A DNA stretch of 43,918 nt from Candidatus Ancillula hodotermitis (GTDB lineage: Bacteria; Actinomycetota; Actinomycetes; Actinomycetales; Bifidobacteriaceae). The translations under genes and the position numbers were made by a program. The notes beneath the pieces are model-generated. The model made no database searches, was not told the origin of the DNA, and was given only the letters and a program-made list of their open reading frames with translations. The stretch is from positions 1 to 43,918 of the forward strand of contig JAISHP010000091.1 in the NCBI GenBank assembly GCA_031262545.1, in the 5' to 3' direction. This document shows, piece by piece, positions 10,140 to 19,968 of this stretch (position 1 is the stretch's first letter; every line of letters starts with the position of its first letter).

Positions 10140-10280
10140 CTTGGCGAAATTTCCAAAGTTAGTAATTTTAGCTAATTAGATAATAAATTTCTTTTATTGA
10201 CAACTTTGAAATTTTATTTGGTCAAGGAGAATTTCCGGAAATGTCAAGATGTATCTGTATGTAATCGGTATAATATTATT

Positions 10281-10487
10281 ATGGCTGATAAAAAGAATTA
10301 TTGGTTTTTGGTTTTTGTTTTGCGTATTGTTGCTGAGAGGTGTTTTGGTAATAATCAAGTGTTAGCTTATCAGAAAATGAAAGATTCTGGCGCATTTAAG
10401 CATTTTGCTGATAATTATGATGTTCTCCATACTCAAGGTGAGGAATATCTAATGGATATTGTTCAGAAATTTATAAAGGTAGTTTAA
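10281..10487 (+). CDS. DUF3791-like protein (putative antitoxin-like partner)
   Basis: YDVLHTQGEEYLMDIVQKFI typical of DUF3791; TATAAT at 10269-10274 supports ATG 10281 rather than 10197. Confidence 0.65.
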   Translation: MADKKNYWFLVFVLRIVAERCFGNNQVLAYQKMKDSGAFKHFADNYDVLHTQGEEYLMDIVQKFIKVV

Positions 10488-10489
10488 CA

Positions 10490-10990
10490 ATGAAACTTTA
10501 TCACGGTAGTAATATTGAAGTTTCTAATCCTGATTTGAATAAGGGGCGTAAGCGAGTGGATTTTGGACCTGGATTTTATTTAACAACCTTACCAGAGCAA
10601 GCCGAAAAGTGGGCTAGACAAAAATCTGGTGAAAATAAGTCTAAGTCTATTGTTTCAGTTTATGAATTTCATGATTCTGATGAATTGTTTCATAAAATTT
10701 TTCATGGTTATACGGAAGAATGGTTAATGTTCGTTGTTGATAATCGTCGTTCAGATTTTCCTCTTGTTAATTACGGCTATGATGTTATATTTGGTAATAT
10801 TGCTGATGATAAGGTTATCAGAGTGGTTAATGATTTTATTGAGAGGTTAAAAGAAGGTAGGGTTGACGACATTCAAATTGTTGCAACTTTAAGAGATCTT
10901 TCCTATCAAGAAGAAAATAATCAATATTGTTTTGCAACTAAAAAATCGTTAAAATATTTACAATTTAAAAGATCGTATGAGGTGAAATAG
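10490..10990 (+). CDS. DUF3990-family protein, ADP-ribosyltransferase-like putative toxin
   Basis: KLYHGSN...DFGPGFYLTTLPEQAEKWA...QYCFATKKSLKYLQF, resembling an ART H-Y-[Q/E] arrangement; coupled to the DUF3791 gene. Confidence 0.7.
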   Translation: MKLYHGSNIEVSNPDLNKGRKRVDFGPGFYLTTLPEQAEKWARQKSGENKSKSIVSVYEFHDSDELFHKIFHGYTEEWLMFVVDNRRSDFPLVNYGYDVIFGNIADDKVIRVVNDFIERLKEGRVDDIQIVATLRDLSYQEENNQYCFATKKSLKYLQFKRSYEVK

Positions 10991-11178
10991 TGACTGTTCA
11001 AGATTCATTAATAAATATGCTGATTGATGAGGTTGTTAATAAATTTGGAATATCTTACCAAGAAGCCTTTGACAGGGTATATTCTTCAGATGTCGTTGGA
11101 AAGATTTCCGATCCTAACACAACTTATTCGACTTGGGCAACAGATGACCTTTTGAATTTGGTTCCAAAATCGTGCTAA
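10990..11178 (+). CDS. Small helical protein, third gene of the DUF3791/DUF3990 triplet
   Basis: Starts in the stop of the upstream gene (taGTG, 1-nt overlap); 62 aa. Confidence 0.55.
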   Translation: MTVQDSLINMLIDEVVNKFGISYQEAFDRVYSSDVVGKISDPNTTYSTWATDDLLNLVPKSC

Positions 11179-11363
11179 GGTCCAGTTTCAAGTGTCCAGC
11201 TTCAAGCTGAATATTTTGTTTAATTGTTAATATATGGTCTTCTATTGAAAATTTTCAACCCTTAGATGATTAAATTTTTGTCAAGTTATGCGATGGTTAA
11301 TTCGGCTTGTATTTTGATTTCGGGGATTGATACGAGGTCTATAGAAAACGGTATAATGTAAAA

Positions 11364-13634
11364 GTGGTTGCAACTACAGCAAAAAATAAAAAAAATGAGA
11401 GTTATAACGCCTCGGATTTAACTGTCCTTGAGGGTCTGGAAGCCGTTCGCAAAAGACCTGGAATGTACATTGGAACGACAGATTCTCGTGGTCTAATGCA
11501 TTGTTTGTGGGAAATAATTGATAATTCAGTTGATGAGGCTTTGGCTGGATTTTGTAATGAAATTTTAGTAACTTTACATGATGATAATTCAGTTGAGGTA
11601 GAAGATAACGGACGTGGGATTCCTGTTGATATAGAAAAAAAGACTGGATTGAGCGGTGTCGAAGTTGTAATGACGAAGTTGCATGCTGGTGGAAAGTTTG
11701 AAAATAATGCCTATGGAGCTTCTGGAGGGTTGCATGGGGTAGGAGCATCGGTTGTTAATGCTCTTTCTGAATGGCTTGAAGTTCAAGTGACTCGCGAAGG
11801 GAAAATTTACGAAATGAAGTTCGAGCGAGGAAATCCAACTGAGAAATTGACTGAAGTTGGAAAAGCAGACAAGAAAAAAACTGGAACGAGAATTAGATAT
11901 CAAGCAGATAGGGAAATTTTTATGAAAACTGCTCAATTTTCGTATCGTGATTTGGAAAATAGAGCACGTCAAACAACATTTCTTGTTCCGGGATTAAAAA
12001 TTGTTGTAGTTGATAATCGTAAAGATGAAGCTGGTGAATCTCTGGCTATTGTTGAAAAACATCCTCAGACACAAGAATTTTTGTCAACTGGTGGATTAGT
12101 TGATTTTGTTGATTATTTAGCAACTGATGAAAAAGTTAGCGATATTTGGCACATTGAAGGTGAAGGAACTTTCATGGAGACAGCCCAAGAGCTAGACAAA
12201 AATACTGGTCATTTGGTTACGCAAGATGTCGAGCGACTTTGCAAAGTTGATGTAGCTTTACGTTGGGGGACCGGTTTTGAAAATACTTTTCGCTCTTTTG
12301 TTAATATTATTGCTACTCCATTCGGAGGAACTCATCAAGTTGGTTTTGAAAATGCTTTAGTTAAAGTTTTACGTAAGGAAGTTGAGAATAATTCAAGAAA
12401 ACTTAAGATTTCGGCTAAAGAATTAGCTAATTTAAAGCTTGAAAAAGATGATATTTTAGCCGGCATGACTGCAGTTGTGACTGTTCGTTTTCCTGAGCCA
12501 CAATTTGAAGGGCAAACTAAAGAAACTTTAGGAACAGGACCTGTTCGACAAGTTGTCCAAAAGGTTGTTACTGAAAAATTGAAAGAAATTATTTCATCTA
12601 GCAAGCAGCCATATAAACAACAATCTTTTACAGTTTTAGAAAAAGTTGTTGGTGAGATGCATGCTAGAATTCAGGCTCGTAAACAAAAGGATATTGCTCG
12701 GCGGAAAAATGCTCTTGAGTCTTCAACTTTACCAACAAAATTAGTTGATTGTAGGAGTAATGATGTTGATCAAACTGAATTATTTATTGTGGAGGGAGAT
12801 TCTGCTTTAGGAACAGCAAAGTTGGCTCGTAATTCAGATTTCCAAGCTCTATTACCAATTCGTGGAAAAATTTTGAATGTTCAAAAAGCTTCAGTTACAG
12901 CTATGTTGAATAATGCTGAATGTGCTTCAATTATTCAGGTTATTGGTGCTGGTTCTGGGCGCAATTTTGATGCTGATGCTTCAAGGTATTCTAAAATAAT
13001 TATGATGACTGATGCTGATGTTGATGGGGCACATATTAGAACTTTATTACTAACATTATTTTTTAATTATATGCGTCCTCTAATCGAGTCGGGTAAAGTT
13101 TATGCTGCCGTTCCTCCTCTTCATAGAATTGAATTAGTAGGTAAAAAATTATCTGATGATGAAAAATATATTTATACCTATTCAGATGATGATTTAGCAT
13201 CCACTTTAGAACGATTGAGAAAAGAAAAGAAAAAATATAAAGATGATATTCAGCGCTATAAAGGTTTGGGAGAAATGGACGCAGATCAGCTAGCAGACAC
13301 AACTATGGATCCAAATAAAAGATTGCTTAGACGTGTAACTTTAGAAGATGCAAATGCTGCTCAAAAACATATTGTTGAAAAATTAACTAATGAAATAAGT
13401 GAAGTTGGAGAGATCCAAGAAAATCAACAACTAGACAATAAACAACTAGACAATCAAGAAGCAGAAGAAATTTTAGCCGCAGCTTTGGCAGACGGGTATG
13501 ATTCTGAAGCTGAAGAGGCACTAGAAACGGCTAAAAGTACATTTAATTTGTTGATGGGAAATGAAGTTGCCCCAAGAAAAGACTTTATTGTTGAAAATGC
13601 TGATAAATTTGATAGGAATAATATTGATGCCTAA
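11364..13634 (+). CDS. parE: DNA topoisomerase IV subunit B (GyrB/ParE family)
   Basis: VLEGLEAVRKRPGMYIG, DNGRGIPV, EGDSALGTAKLARNSDFQALLPIRGKILNVQKA, MTDADVDGAHI; resembles actinobacterial ParE. Confidence 0.85.
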   Translation: MVATTAKNKKNESYNASDLTVLEGLEAVRKRPGMYIGTTDSRGLMHCLWEIIDNSVDEALAGFCNEILVTLHDDNSVEVEDNGRGIPVDIEKKTGLSGVEVVMTKLHAGGKFENNAYGASGGLHGVGASVVNALSEWLEVQVTREGKIYEMKFERGNPTEKLTEVGKADKKKTGTRIRYQADREIFMKTAQFSYRDLENRARQTTFLVPGLKIVVVDNRKDEAGESLAIVEKHPQTQEFLSTGGLVDFVDYLATDEKVSDIWHIEGEGTFMETAQELDKNTGHLVTQDVERLCKVDVALRWGTGFENTFRSFVNIIATPFGGTHQVGFENALVKVLRKEVENNSRKLKISAKELANLKLEKDDILAGMTAVVTVRFPEPQFEGQTKETLGTGPVRQVVQKVVTEKLKEIISSSKQPYKQQSFTVLEKVVGEMHARIQARKQKDIARRKNALESSTLPTKLVDCRSNDVDQTELFIVEGDSALGTAKLARNSDFQALLPIRGKILNVQKASVTAMLNNAECASIIQVIGAGSGRNFDADASRYSKIIMMTDADVDGAHIRTLLLTLFFNYMRPLIESGKVYAAVPPLHRIELVGKKLSDDEKYIYTYSDDDLASTLERLRKEKKKYKDDIQRYKGLGEMDADQLADTTMDPNKRLLRRVTLEDANAAQKHIVEKLTNEISEVGEIQENQQLDNKQLDNQEAEEILAAALADGYDSEAEEALETAKSTFNLLMGNEVAPRKDFIVENADKFDRNNIDA

Positions 13635-14805
13635 AAATTTTGCCCCTCAGTTGATAAAAAAAACATTTGCATTAGTTTTGGTTGCTCTATTTTGCTGTTG
13701 TTATTTTGTTAAAATAAATTGTGTAGCTAGGGCAGATCAGCCAGTAAAGATGACAACGCAAGTTGTGGATGATAAAAACGCACTAGGTGATATTAAAATT
13801 CAATTACTTGATAAAATAAATGAAGTAAAAAAAAGCACAGGAATTAATGTTTGGATGGTATTTGTTCCAACATTTAATTTACCAAGTGAAGATTTAAATA
13901 ATGATGGGAAAGTTGACACTAATGATTGGGTGAAAGATACAGCTCAAAAAAGCGGTTTAGGGGCTAATGATATTCTTTTTGCGGTTGCTACAACTGCTCA
14001 CGATATGGGTGTTTATGTTCCTGATAATTCTAAATTTTCAAAGAGGGATCTAGAAGCAATATCTAATTCAGTTATGGTTTATTTGCGAGATGGTGACTGG
14101 GGGAATGCGGCTTTAACTTTCTGCTCTTCAGCACAGAATCAGGCAAATGCTGGGAATTCAACTTTAGTTTATGTTTTTGTTTTATTATTAATTGTGGCAT
14201 TAATTATCTTTTTGGCATATTCTTCATTAAATCATGGGCTTTCACCAGAAGAGGTAAAATATAAACGCCAATTAAAACGGGCACAAAGGGAGAATAGGGT
14301 AAGTTTAAGAGATCGGAAAAATGCTCGTAAAGTTGAGGCTGCCGTTGGGTCGGTTGGAGCTGCTGATGTATTGGGAGATGCTATAAAACAACTTGATTCA
14401 AATGCGAAGTCATCTAAAATATTAAGAGGATTTGGTTTTAGAAGTAGTGAGTCTATAAAACGTAGTAATGCTATTACTGATGAGATTCCAACCGTCCGTG
14501 AACAAGTTAATCAAGCTTTTGATTCAAATTCAAATAATTCAGAGGAATTATTTGTTCCGAATAATTCATCAAGAGATATTTATGGTGATTACTATAAAAG
14601 AAGTAGTTTGAGAGAAGTTTATGGCAGTTATTACTATAGTGATGACAATGCTAAGCATGATGCTCAATTAAATCATCAACAGGATTTAGAGGAAGAAAAA
14701 CAGACGGGGATTCAAGCGTCTCAACAAAAAATTAACGTTCCTCAACCTTGGGAAGTAAAAGACAAAAAACATAAATTAAATATTTCGAAATATTTAAAAA
14801 AATAA
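13627..14805 (+). CDS. TPM-domain (TLP18.3/Psb32/MOLO-1-like) membrane protein
   Basis: Signal peptide, TPM-like domain, one C-terminal TM then a charged region; ATG 13627 (MPKNF) overlaps parE by 8 nt. Confidence 0.65.
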   Translation: MPKNFAPQLIKKTFALVLVALFCCCYFVKINCVARADQPVKMTTQVVDDKNALGDIKIQLLDKINEVKKSTGINVWMVFVPTFNLPSEDLNNDGKVDTNDWVKDTAQKSGLGANDILFAVATTAHDMGVYVPDNSKFSKRDLEAISNSVMVYLRDGDWGNAALTFCSSAQNQANAGNSTLVYVFVLLLIVALIIFLAYSSLNHGLSPEEVKYKRQLKRAQRENRVSLRDRKNARKVEAAVGSVGAADVLGDAIKQLDSNAKSSKILRGFGFRSSESIKRSNAITDEIPTVREQVNQAFDSNSNNSEELFVPNNSSRDIYGDYYKRSSLREVYGSYYYSDDNAKHDAQLNHQQDLEEEKQTGIQASQQKINVPQPWEVKDKKHKLNISKYLKK

Positions 14806-14817
14806 GTAAAGGACATT

Positions 14818-15918
14818 ATGAAAAAGAAAAAGAAAAAAGGTTTTTCAGCTTTTTTTAGTACTATTGATATTAATAACCCTATTACTTGGCTACCAAAAGC
14901 TTTGTTTATTGTTTGCGCTTTTGCATTTGCTTTTTTAGCTATTCTAGCAATCTGGCCTAAAGTTTCGTATATCTGCACAATTCTTTTAATTGCATTTTTT
15001 ATAGCTTTAGCCTTGGAGCCAGTTGTTGATTGGTTGGAAAAGCATAAAATCAATCGGAAAATTGCAGCTTTAATTTGTGTTTCTGGTGTAATTATAATAT
15101 TTGTTGTAGTTGTAGTTCTTTTTGGTGGATTATTTATTACTCAAGGTGTTGAGTTGATTCATAATGCTCCTAGTGTTTATGCTGATGGGAAGGTTTGGTT
15201 AAATGATACTTTCCATTTAAGCTTACCAGCCGGTTCAGCTTTAATTAGCACAGCTATAGATAAGTGGGGCGCAGCTACTGCTTCAAAAGCATTAGATATT
15301 GGTGCTTCAGTTGTGACTGGATCGCTTAGCGTTATGGGGATAATTTTGGTTACTTATTATCTTTGTGTTGATGGAGATCATGTTAGAAGAATAATTGCTG
15401 GGATGTTAGAGCCATCAAAACAAGAAGGTATGATTGAATCAATTTCAATAGCTCAAAGTAAAATAGCCAGTTTCTTGGCTTCAAGATTAATTTTGGCTCT
15501 TTGTTCAACTATAGTGACATCAACTTATTTAGGAATTATGCATATTCCATATTGGTTTGCTTTAGCTGTATTTATGGGGTTAATTTCACAATTTATTCCG
15601 GTTGTAGGAACATTTATCGGTGGCGCTCTACCTGTTATAGTCACTCTTACATCTCCAGGACATGGTATTGTTGAGGCTTTGATTGTGTTGGCTTTGTTGA
15701 CTATTTATCAACAATTAGAAAACGCTTTTTTGGTTCCAAAAATCTCTGGTGACGCTTTGGATATTAATCCAGCTTTAGCTTTTGTGGCTGTTTTAGCTTT
15801 CGGGTCGATATGGGGTGCACTAGGAACTTTTTTGGCTTTGCCGACTGTTGCGACAATTACAGCAATTATAAAAAACATTGTTCAACCTTATGCGGTTGAT
15901 GAGTCGCTATTTGAATAA
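14818..15918 (+). CDS. AI-2E transporter family (PerM-like) protein
   Basis: Multi-TM; FIPVVGTFIGGALPVIV and QQLENAFLVPKISGDALDINPA motifs. Confidence 0.88.
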   Translation: MKKKKKKGFSAFFSTIDINNPITWLPKALFIVCAFAFAFLAILAIWPKVSYICTILLIAFFIALALEPVVDWLEKHKINRKIAALICVSGVIIIFVVVVVLFGGLFITQGVELIHNAPSVYADGKVWLNDTFHLSLPAGSALISTAIDKWGAATASKALDIGASVVTGSLSVMGIILVTYYLCVDGDHVRRIIAGMLEPSKQEGMIESISIAQSKIASFLASRLILALCSTIVTSTYLGIMHIPYWFALAVFMGLISQFIPVVGTFIGGALPVIVTLTSPGHGIVEALIVLALLTIYQQLENAFLVPKISGDALDINPALAFVAVLAFGSIWGALGTFLALPTVATITAIIKNIVQPYAVDESLFE

Positions 15919-15940
15919 TTTCGCTGTATAATATAGTAGT

Positions 15941-18025
15941 ATGTCAAATATTGAAGAAAAAACTATTAAAAAGTTTTATGATGTGATGAATTTGGTTTTT
16001 CCAAATGATTCTGATCCTTCTGTTTTACCATTGTATGTAGAAGAAGGTGGCGTTCAAGCGGGAGGGACTGTTACTGTCAGGATAGATAATTCAGGTTTAG
16101 GTTCAAATGGAACTATTTCCGAATCAGAGCAAGCTCATTTAGATATGGAGGCACAAACACCTAAAAAAGTTTTTAGAGCTTATCACTTTTTTGATCAAGT
16201 CGATCGCCATTCTGCGGTCATCAAAGCAAATCGAGCAGTTTCATTTTCAACTTTTATGAACATTTTTCCTGCTAGTTTGTGGAAGGAACATACTATTGCT
16301 AAGTCTGTTCGTTTGGTTTTAGAACTTGAGGGAGAGTGTGCGGTAGACATTTTTCGCTCAACAGCTAGAGGAACTTGGAACAGAATTGCTGGTGATTATG
16401 ATGCTGGAGTTGGTGAAAAAACCACTGTAAAGTATGATTTACCTTTAGATAGTTTTGGAGACGGAGGATTTTTATGGTTTGAAATAGCAACCAAAACTGA
16501 ATCTGTCAAGATTAATCGTGGAGTTTGGCAAGTATTGGTTGAAGAAAAAGCAAACCAGATTGATTCAAAAAGAACAAAAGCTTCAATTGCAATTACAACA
16601 TTTAATAATCCCGAGGAATGTGTAAAGCAGATGAATCGGTTCATCTCAGCACCAGAAACACTTGAAAGAATTGATAAAGTAATGATTACTGATCAAGGAA
16701 ATAAATTGGTTGAAGATGCTGATGGATTTAAAGAAGCATCAGAAAATTTAGGTAAGCAATTTAAATATATCAAACAACCTAATTTGGGTGGCTCTGGTGG
16801 ATTTTCAAGAGGGATGTATGAAGGAATCCGTAATCCTGATTCAGATTATGTAATGCTTTTGGATGATGATGCTATAATTGAACCTGAATCAATTTTAAGA
16901 TCAATTAATTTTGCGGAATTTTGTCGGAGACCTACTATTGTTGGAGGTCATATGTTGAATTTGTATGAACGTTCAACAGTGCATAATTTTGGTGAAAGAA
17001 TTGATAAATGGGATTGGATGTGGGGACCTGTTACCCCTCCACCTGAAGGATTAGATTTTGCTAAATATTCATACAAACAAATTCCGAGTTTACATCGTAG
17101 AATTGACCCTGAGATGACAGGGTGGTGGATGTGTTTGATTCCAAGAGAGATTATCCAGAAAATTGGACTTTCTTTGCCTGTGTTTATTAAGTGGGATGAT
17201 TGTGAATATGGTGTTCGTGCTGGTGAAAACGGCTATAGAATTGTTCATTTAACTGGCGCTGCGGTTTGGCATATGCCTTGGACAGAAAAAGATGATCGTC
17301 TTGACTGGCAAGCATTTTATCATCAGCGTAATAAATTGCTAGCTGCTATGTTACACTCTCCTTTCAAAAAAGGTGGACATTCAATTCAACATTCATTCTT
17401 GGCTGATGTTAAGCATTTGTTCTGCTATCAGTATGGGGCAGTTGAGTTAAGACATCAAGGGATTAGAGATTTGTTATCTGGTCCCGAACATCTTCATAAA
17501 ACAATTTTTGAACGAAATCAAACAATTCGTAAGACTTTAAAGACTTTTCATGATGGCCAAATCATCAAAAATGTAGAGGATTTCCCAGCTGTTATAAATA
17601 CACAAAAGCCTCGTAAAAAACCAGTTGAATATCCTAAAGGTAAGATTTCACTAGCTGTTCGTTTGGCAAAAACTGGTTTGAAGAATTTACTTAAGCGCTC
17701 ACCTTATCAAGCTGGGCAAAATCCTCAAGTTCGTCTGCCTTCTGTTGATGCGCAGTGGTTTAAGCTTGGACCTGTAGATTCAGCCCTTGTTTCAGTTGCT
17801 GATGGTAAAGGTGCTATGTTTTATGTTAGAAGCAGAAAAATATTTGTTCATCAACTTATGGAATCAATTAGCTTACATAGAAAACTTAAACATAATTGGA
17901 ATAAATTGCAAGTTCAATATAAAGAGCAACTTTCTAGAGTGGTTTCTGAAATTGAATGGTCAAATACATTTGGTGTAAATGAAGCAAAAATGGTGGAAGA
18001 AAGAGAAATCAAAGGAGAATTTTAA
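15941..18025 (+). CDS. GlfT2-like galactofuranosyltransferase (GT2)
   Basis: ITTFNNPEEC, GGSGGFSRGMYE, LLDDDAIIEPES, GWWMCLIPREII...FIKWDDCEYGVRA, VWHMPW. Confidence 0.85.
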   Translation: MSNIEEKTIKKFYDVMNLVFPNDSDPSVLPLYVEEGGVQAGGTVTVRIDNSGLGSNGTISESEQAHLDMEAQTPKKVFRAYHFFDQVDRHSAVIKANRAVSFSTFMNIFPASLWKEHTIAKSVRLVLELEGECAVDIFRSTARGTWNRIAGDYDAGVGEKTTVKYDLPLDSFGDGGFLWFEIATKTESVKINRGVWQVLVEEKANQIDSKRTKASIAITTFNNPEECVKQMNRFISAPETLERIDKVMITDQGNKLVEDADGFKEASENLGKQFKYIKQPNLGGSGGFSRGMYEGIRNPDSDYVMLLDDDAIIEPESILRSINFAEFCRRPTIVGGHMLNLYERSTVHNFGERIDKWDWMWGPVTPPPEGLDFAKYSYKQIPSLHRRIDPEMTGWWMCLIPREIIQKIGLSLPVFIKWDDCEYGVRAGENGYRIVHLTGAAVWHMPWTEKDDRLDWQAFYHQRNKLLAAMLHSPFKKGGHSIQHSFLADVKHLFCYQYGAVELRHQGIRDLLSGPEHLHKTIFERNQTIRKTLKTFHDGQIIKNVEDFPAVINTQKPRKKPVEYPKGKISLAVRLAKTGLKNLLKRSPYQAGQNPQVRLPSVDAQWFKLGPVDSALVSVADGKGAMFYVRSRKIFVHQLMESISLHRKLKHNWNKLQVQYKEQLSRVVSEIEWSNTFGVNEAKMVEEREIKGEF

Positions 18026-18027
18026 TT

Positions 18028-19968
18028 TTGGGAAATAAAGAGGTGTGGACAAGAGTTGAACGTTTAGTTTTTCCGCTAGACGACCAAAAGAAATCTCCAA
18101 TGTTTTTGGAGACAAAAGATAGATATAAACTTTGGAAAGATTTTGATTTTGAGCCAATTAATCGTTTTAAAGTTAAATTTCCAGCAAAAACTGGAGTTGA
18201 TTTCGCAAACTTTTTTAATTTGTTTCCGGCTAGTCATTGGAATCACTGGACAGTATCAAAAAATGTAAAATTATCCTTGAATTTGCAAGGTAAAGGTAAA
18301 GTCTCACTATGCAAATCTAATTTAGATAATCCTGAAGCAACTTCTATTACAAAAGAAATTATAGCTGTGGCTGATTTCGATAATACTCAAGAAGGAAGTA
18401 TATATTTTGAATACTCTTTGGAAGAGTTTGTTGATGGTGGTATACTTTGGTTTGAGTTAGATTGTGAAACTGAGGTTATTCTTTCTGGAGATTGGTCGGT
18501 AGATGGGGATCCAAAAAAGCAGAATGATATTTATAAGGCAAATTTAGGAATTACTACATTTAATAATTCTGATGAAGTTATTATTCAATTAAATCGTTTG
18601 GCTAGTGATGCTGAACTTTTGAAATATGTTAATAAAATTATTGTTGTTGATCAAGGAACAGACAAAGTTGTTGACAATAAAGGATATACTGATGCTGCTA
18701 AACCGTTAGGAGATCAATTACAATTAATTAAACAAGGTAATCTTGGCGGAGCTGGTGGATTTTCAAGATCCATGCTTGAGACTTTAAACGATAAGAATGC
18801 CGATGCTGTTCTTTTGATGGATGATGATATTTTAGTTGAAACTGAATCAATTTTGCGCTCAATCTTATTTCAGAGTTTTTGTAAGGACACAACGATCGTT
18901 GGTGGACATATGATGAATTTGCATTTCCCGAATCGTCTGCATAATTTCGGCGAATATATGGATGATAATCTCTGGGAATGGAAGCCACTGTTCCCGAACC
19001 CAGAAGTTGATAAGGACATTTGGAAGTTTTATGCAATTGATTTTTCTAAGCGTAACTTTTTGAATGAACCAAAAATGCATAAACGTTATGACCCAGATTT
19101 TAATGCTTGGTGGATGTGTTTAGTTCCTCGTGAAGTTATTGAAAAACAGGGATTGGCTTTACCTGTATTTATTAAGTGGGACGATGTTGAATATGGAATT
19201 CGTGCTAAAAAGAATGGTTTTCCAACTTGCACATTGTTAGGGGTTGGTGTTTGGCATATGCCTTGGACTGATAAGCCTGATGAATATTTAACTTGGGCAA
19301 GCTATTATCTTGAGAGAAATAAACTTGTGACAGCTTTGATTCATCAAGAAACTCCTCATTCAGGACCACAAATTGATGGATCAAGGATTACTGATTTGCG
19401 TTTCCTAACTTGTATGCAGTATTCACCAGTGGAAATTCGTTTACAAGCGTTAGAAGATATTTTGGCTGGTCCTGAACACCTTCATAAAACATTAAGCGTT
19501 CGCAATCCAGAAGTTCGTTCAAAAATGAAGAATGCAGCTGATACTAAAATTTATTCAGAAGATGAATTACCAGAAGTTATTTTGAATCCTGAACTTTCTG
19601 ACCCTTCAAAAGCTTTAGAGCCAAAAACATGGCAAAAAGCTCGTAAGCTAGAAAAGAAGGCGATTAAATATAGTGAAAATGCTAATTGTTCTATAGGTGA
19701 TTTTAAAACTGCTGAAGTTCGTTATGAGAATTTTGCTCAATATGAGTGGTTCCGTTTTTGGAATTTCAATTCTGTTCTTGTCAAAGGTGCTGCTTTGGAT
19801 GGCTATTTCTGGTATCGTCGTGATTCGAAGAAATTTAGTGAACTCTATTCTAAATCGGTTAGATTGCATAAAGAGTTGGATGAGCGTTGGGAAGAGTTAC
19901 AGAGAATCTATAGAAATGCTTTAGATAAGGTGACTTCACCAGAAGAATGGGAAAAGCATTTTAAATAA
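18028..19968 (+). CDS. GlfT2-like galactofuranosyltransferase (GT2), tandem paralogue
   Basis: ITTFNNSDE, GGAGGFSRSMLE, LMDDDILVETES, WWMCLVPREV...FIKWDDVEYGIRA; TTG start with AAAGGAG upstream. Confidence 0.85.
   Translation: MGNKEVWTRVERLVFPLDDQKKSPMFLETKDRYKLWKDFDFEPINRFKVKFPAKTGVDFANFFNLFPASHWNHWTVSKNVKLSLNLQGKGKVSLCKSNLDNPEATSITKEIIAVADFDNTQEGSIYFEYSLEEFVDGGILWFELDCETEVILSGDWSVDGDPKKQNDIYKANLGITTFNNSDEVIIQLNRLASDAELLKYVNKIIVVDQGTDKVVDNKGYTDAAKPLGDQLQLIKQGNLGGAGGFSRSMLETLNDKNADAVLLMDDDILVETESILRSILFQSFCKDTTIVGGHMMNLHFPNRLHNFGEYMDDNLWEWKPLFPNPEVDKDIWKFYAIDFSKRNFLNEPKMHKRYDPDFNAWWMCLVPREVIEKQGLALPVFIKWDDVEYGIRAKKNGFPTCTLLGVGVWHMPWTDKPDEYLTWASYYLERNKLVTALIHQETPHSGPQIDGSRITDLRFLTCMQYSPVEIRLQALEDILAGPEHLHKTLSVRNPEVRSKMKNAADTKIYSEDELPEVILNPELSDPSKALEPKTWQKARKLEKKAIKYSENANCSIGDFKTAEVRYENFAQYEWFRFWNFNSVLVKGAALDGYFWYRRDSKKFSELYSKSVRLHKELDERWEELQRIYRNALDKVTSPEEWEKHFK

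Noticed and set aside
11188-11215. Near-tandem repeat CCAGTTTCAAGTGTCCAGCTTCAAGC downstream of the DUF3990 locus
   Set aside because: Only two short imperfect units, no third copy and no clear structure beyond a small palindrome.
15941-19968. Single duplicated gene caused by assembly error
   Set aside because: The two GlfT2-like genes are clearly diverged in sequence and length, so they are true paralogues.
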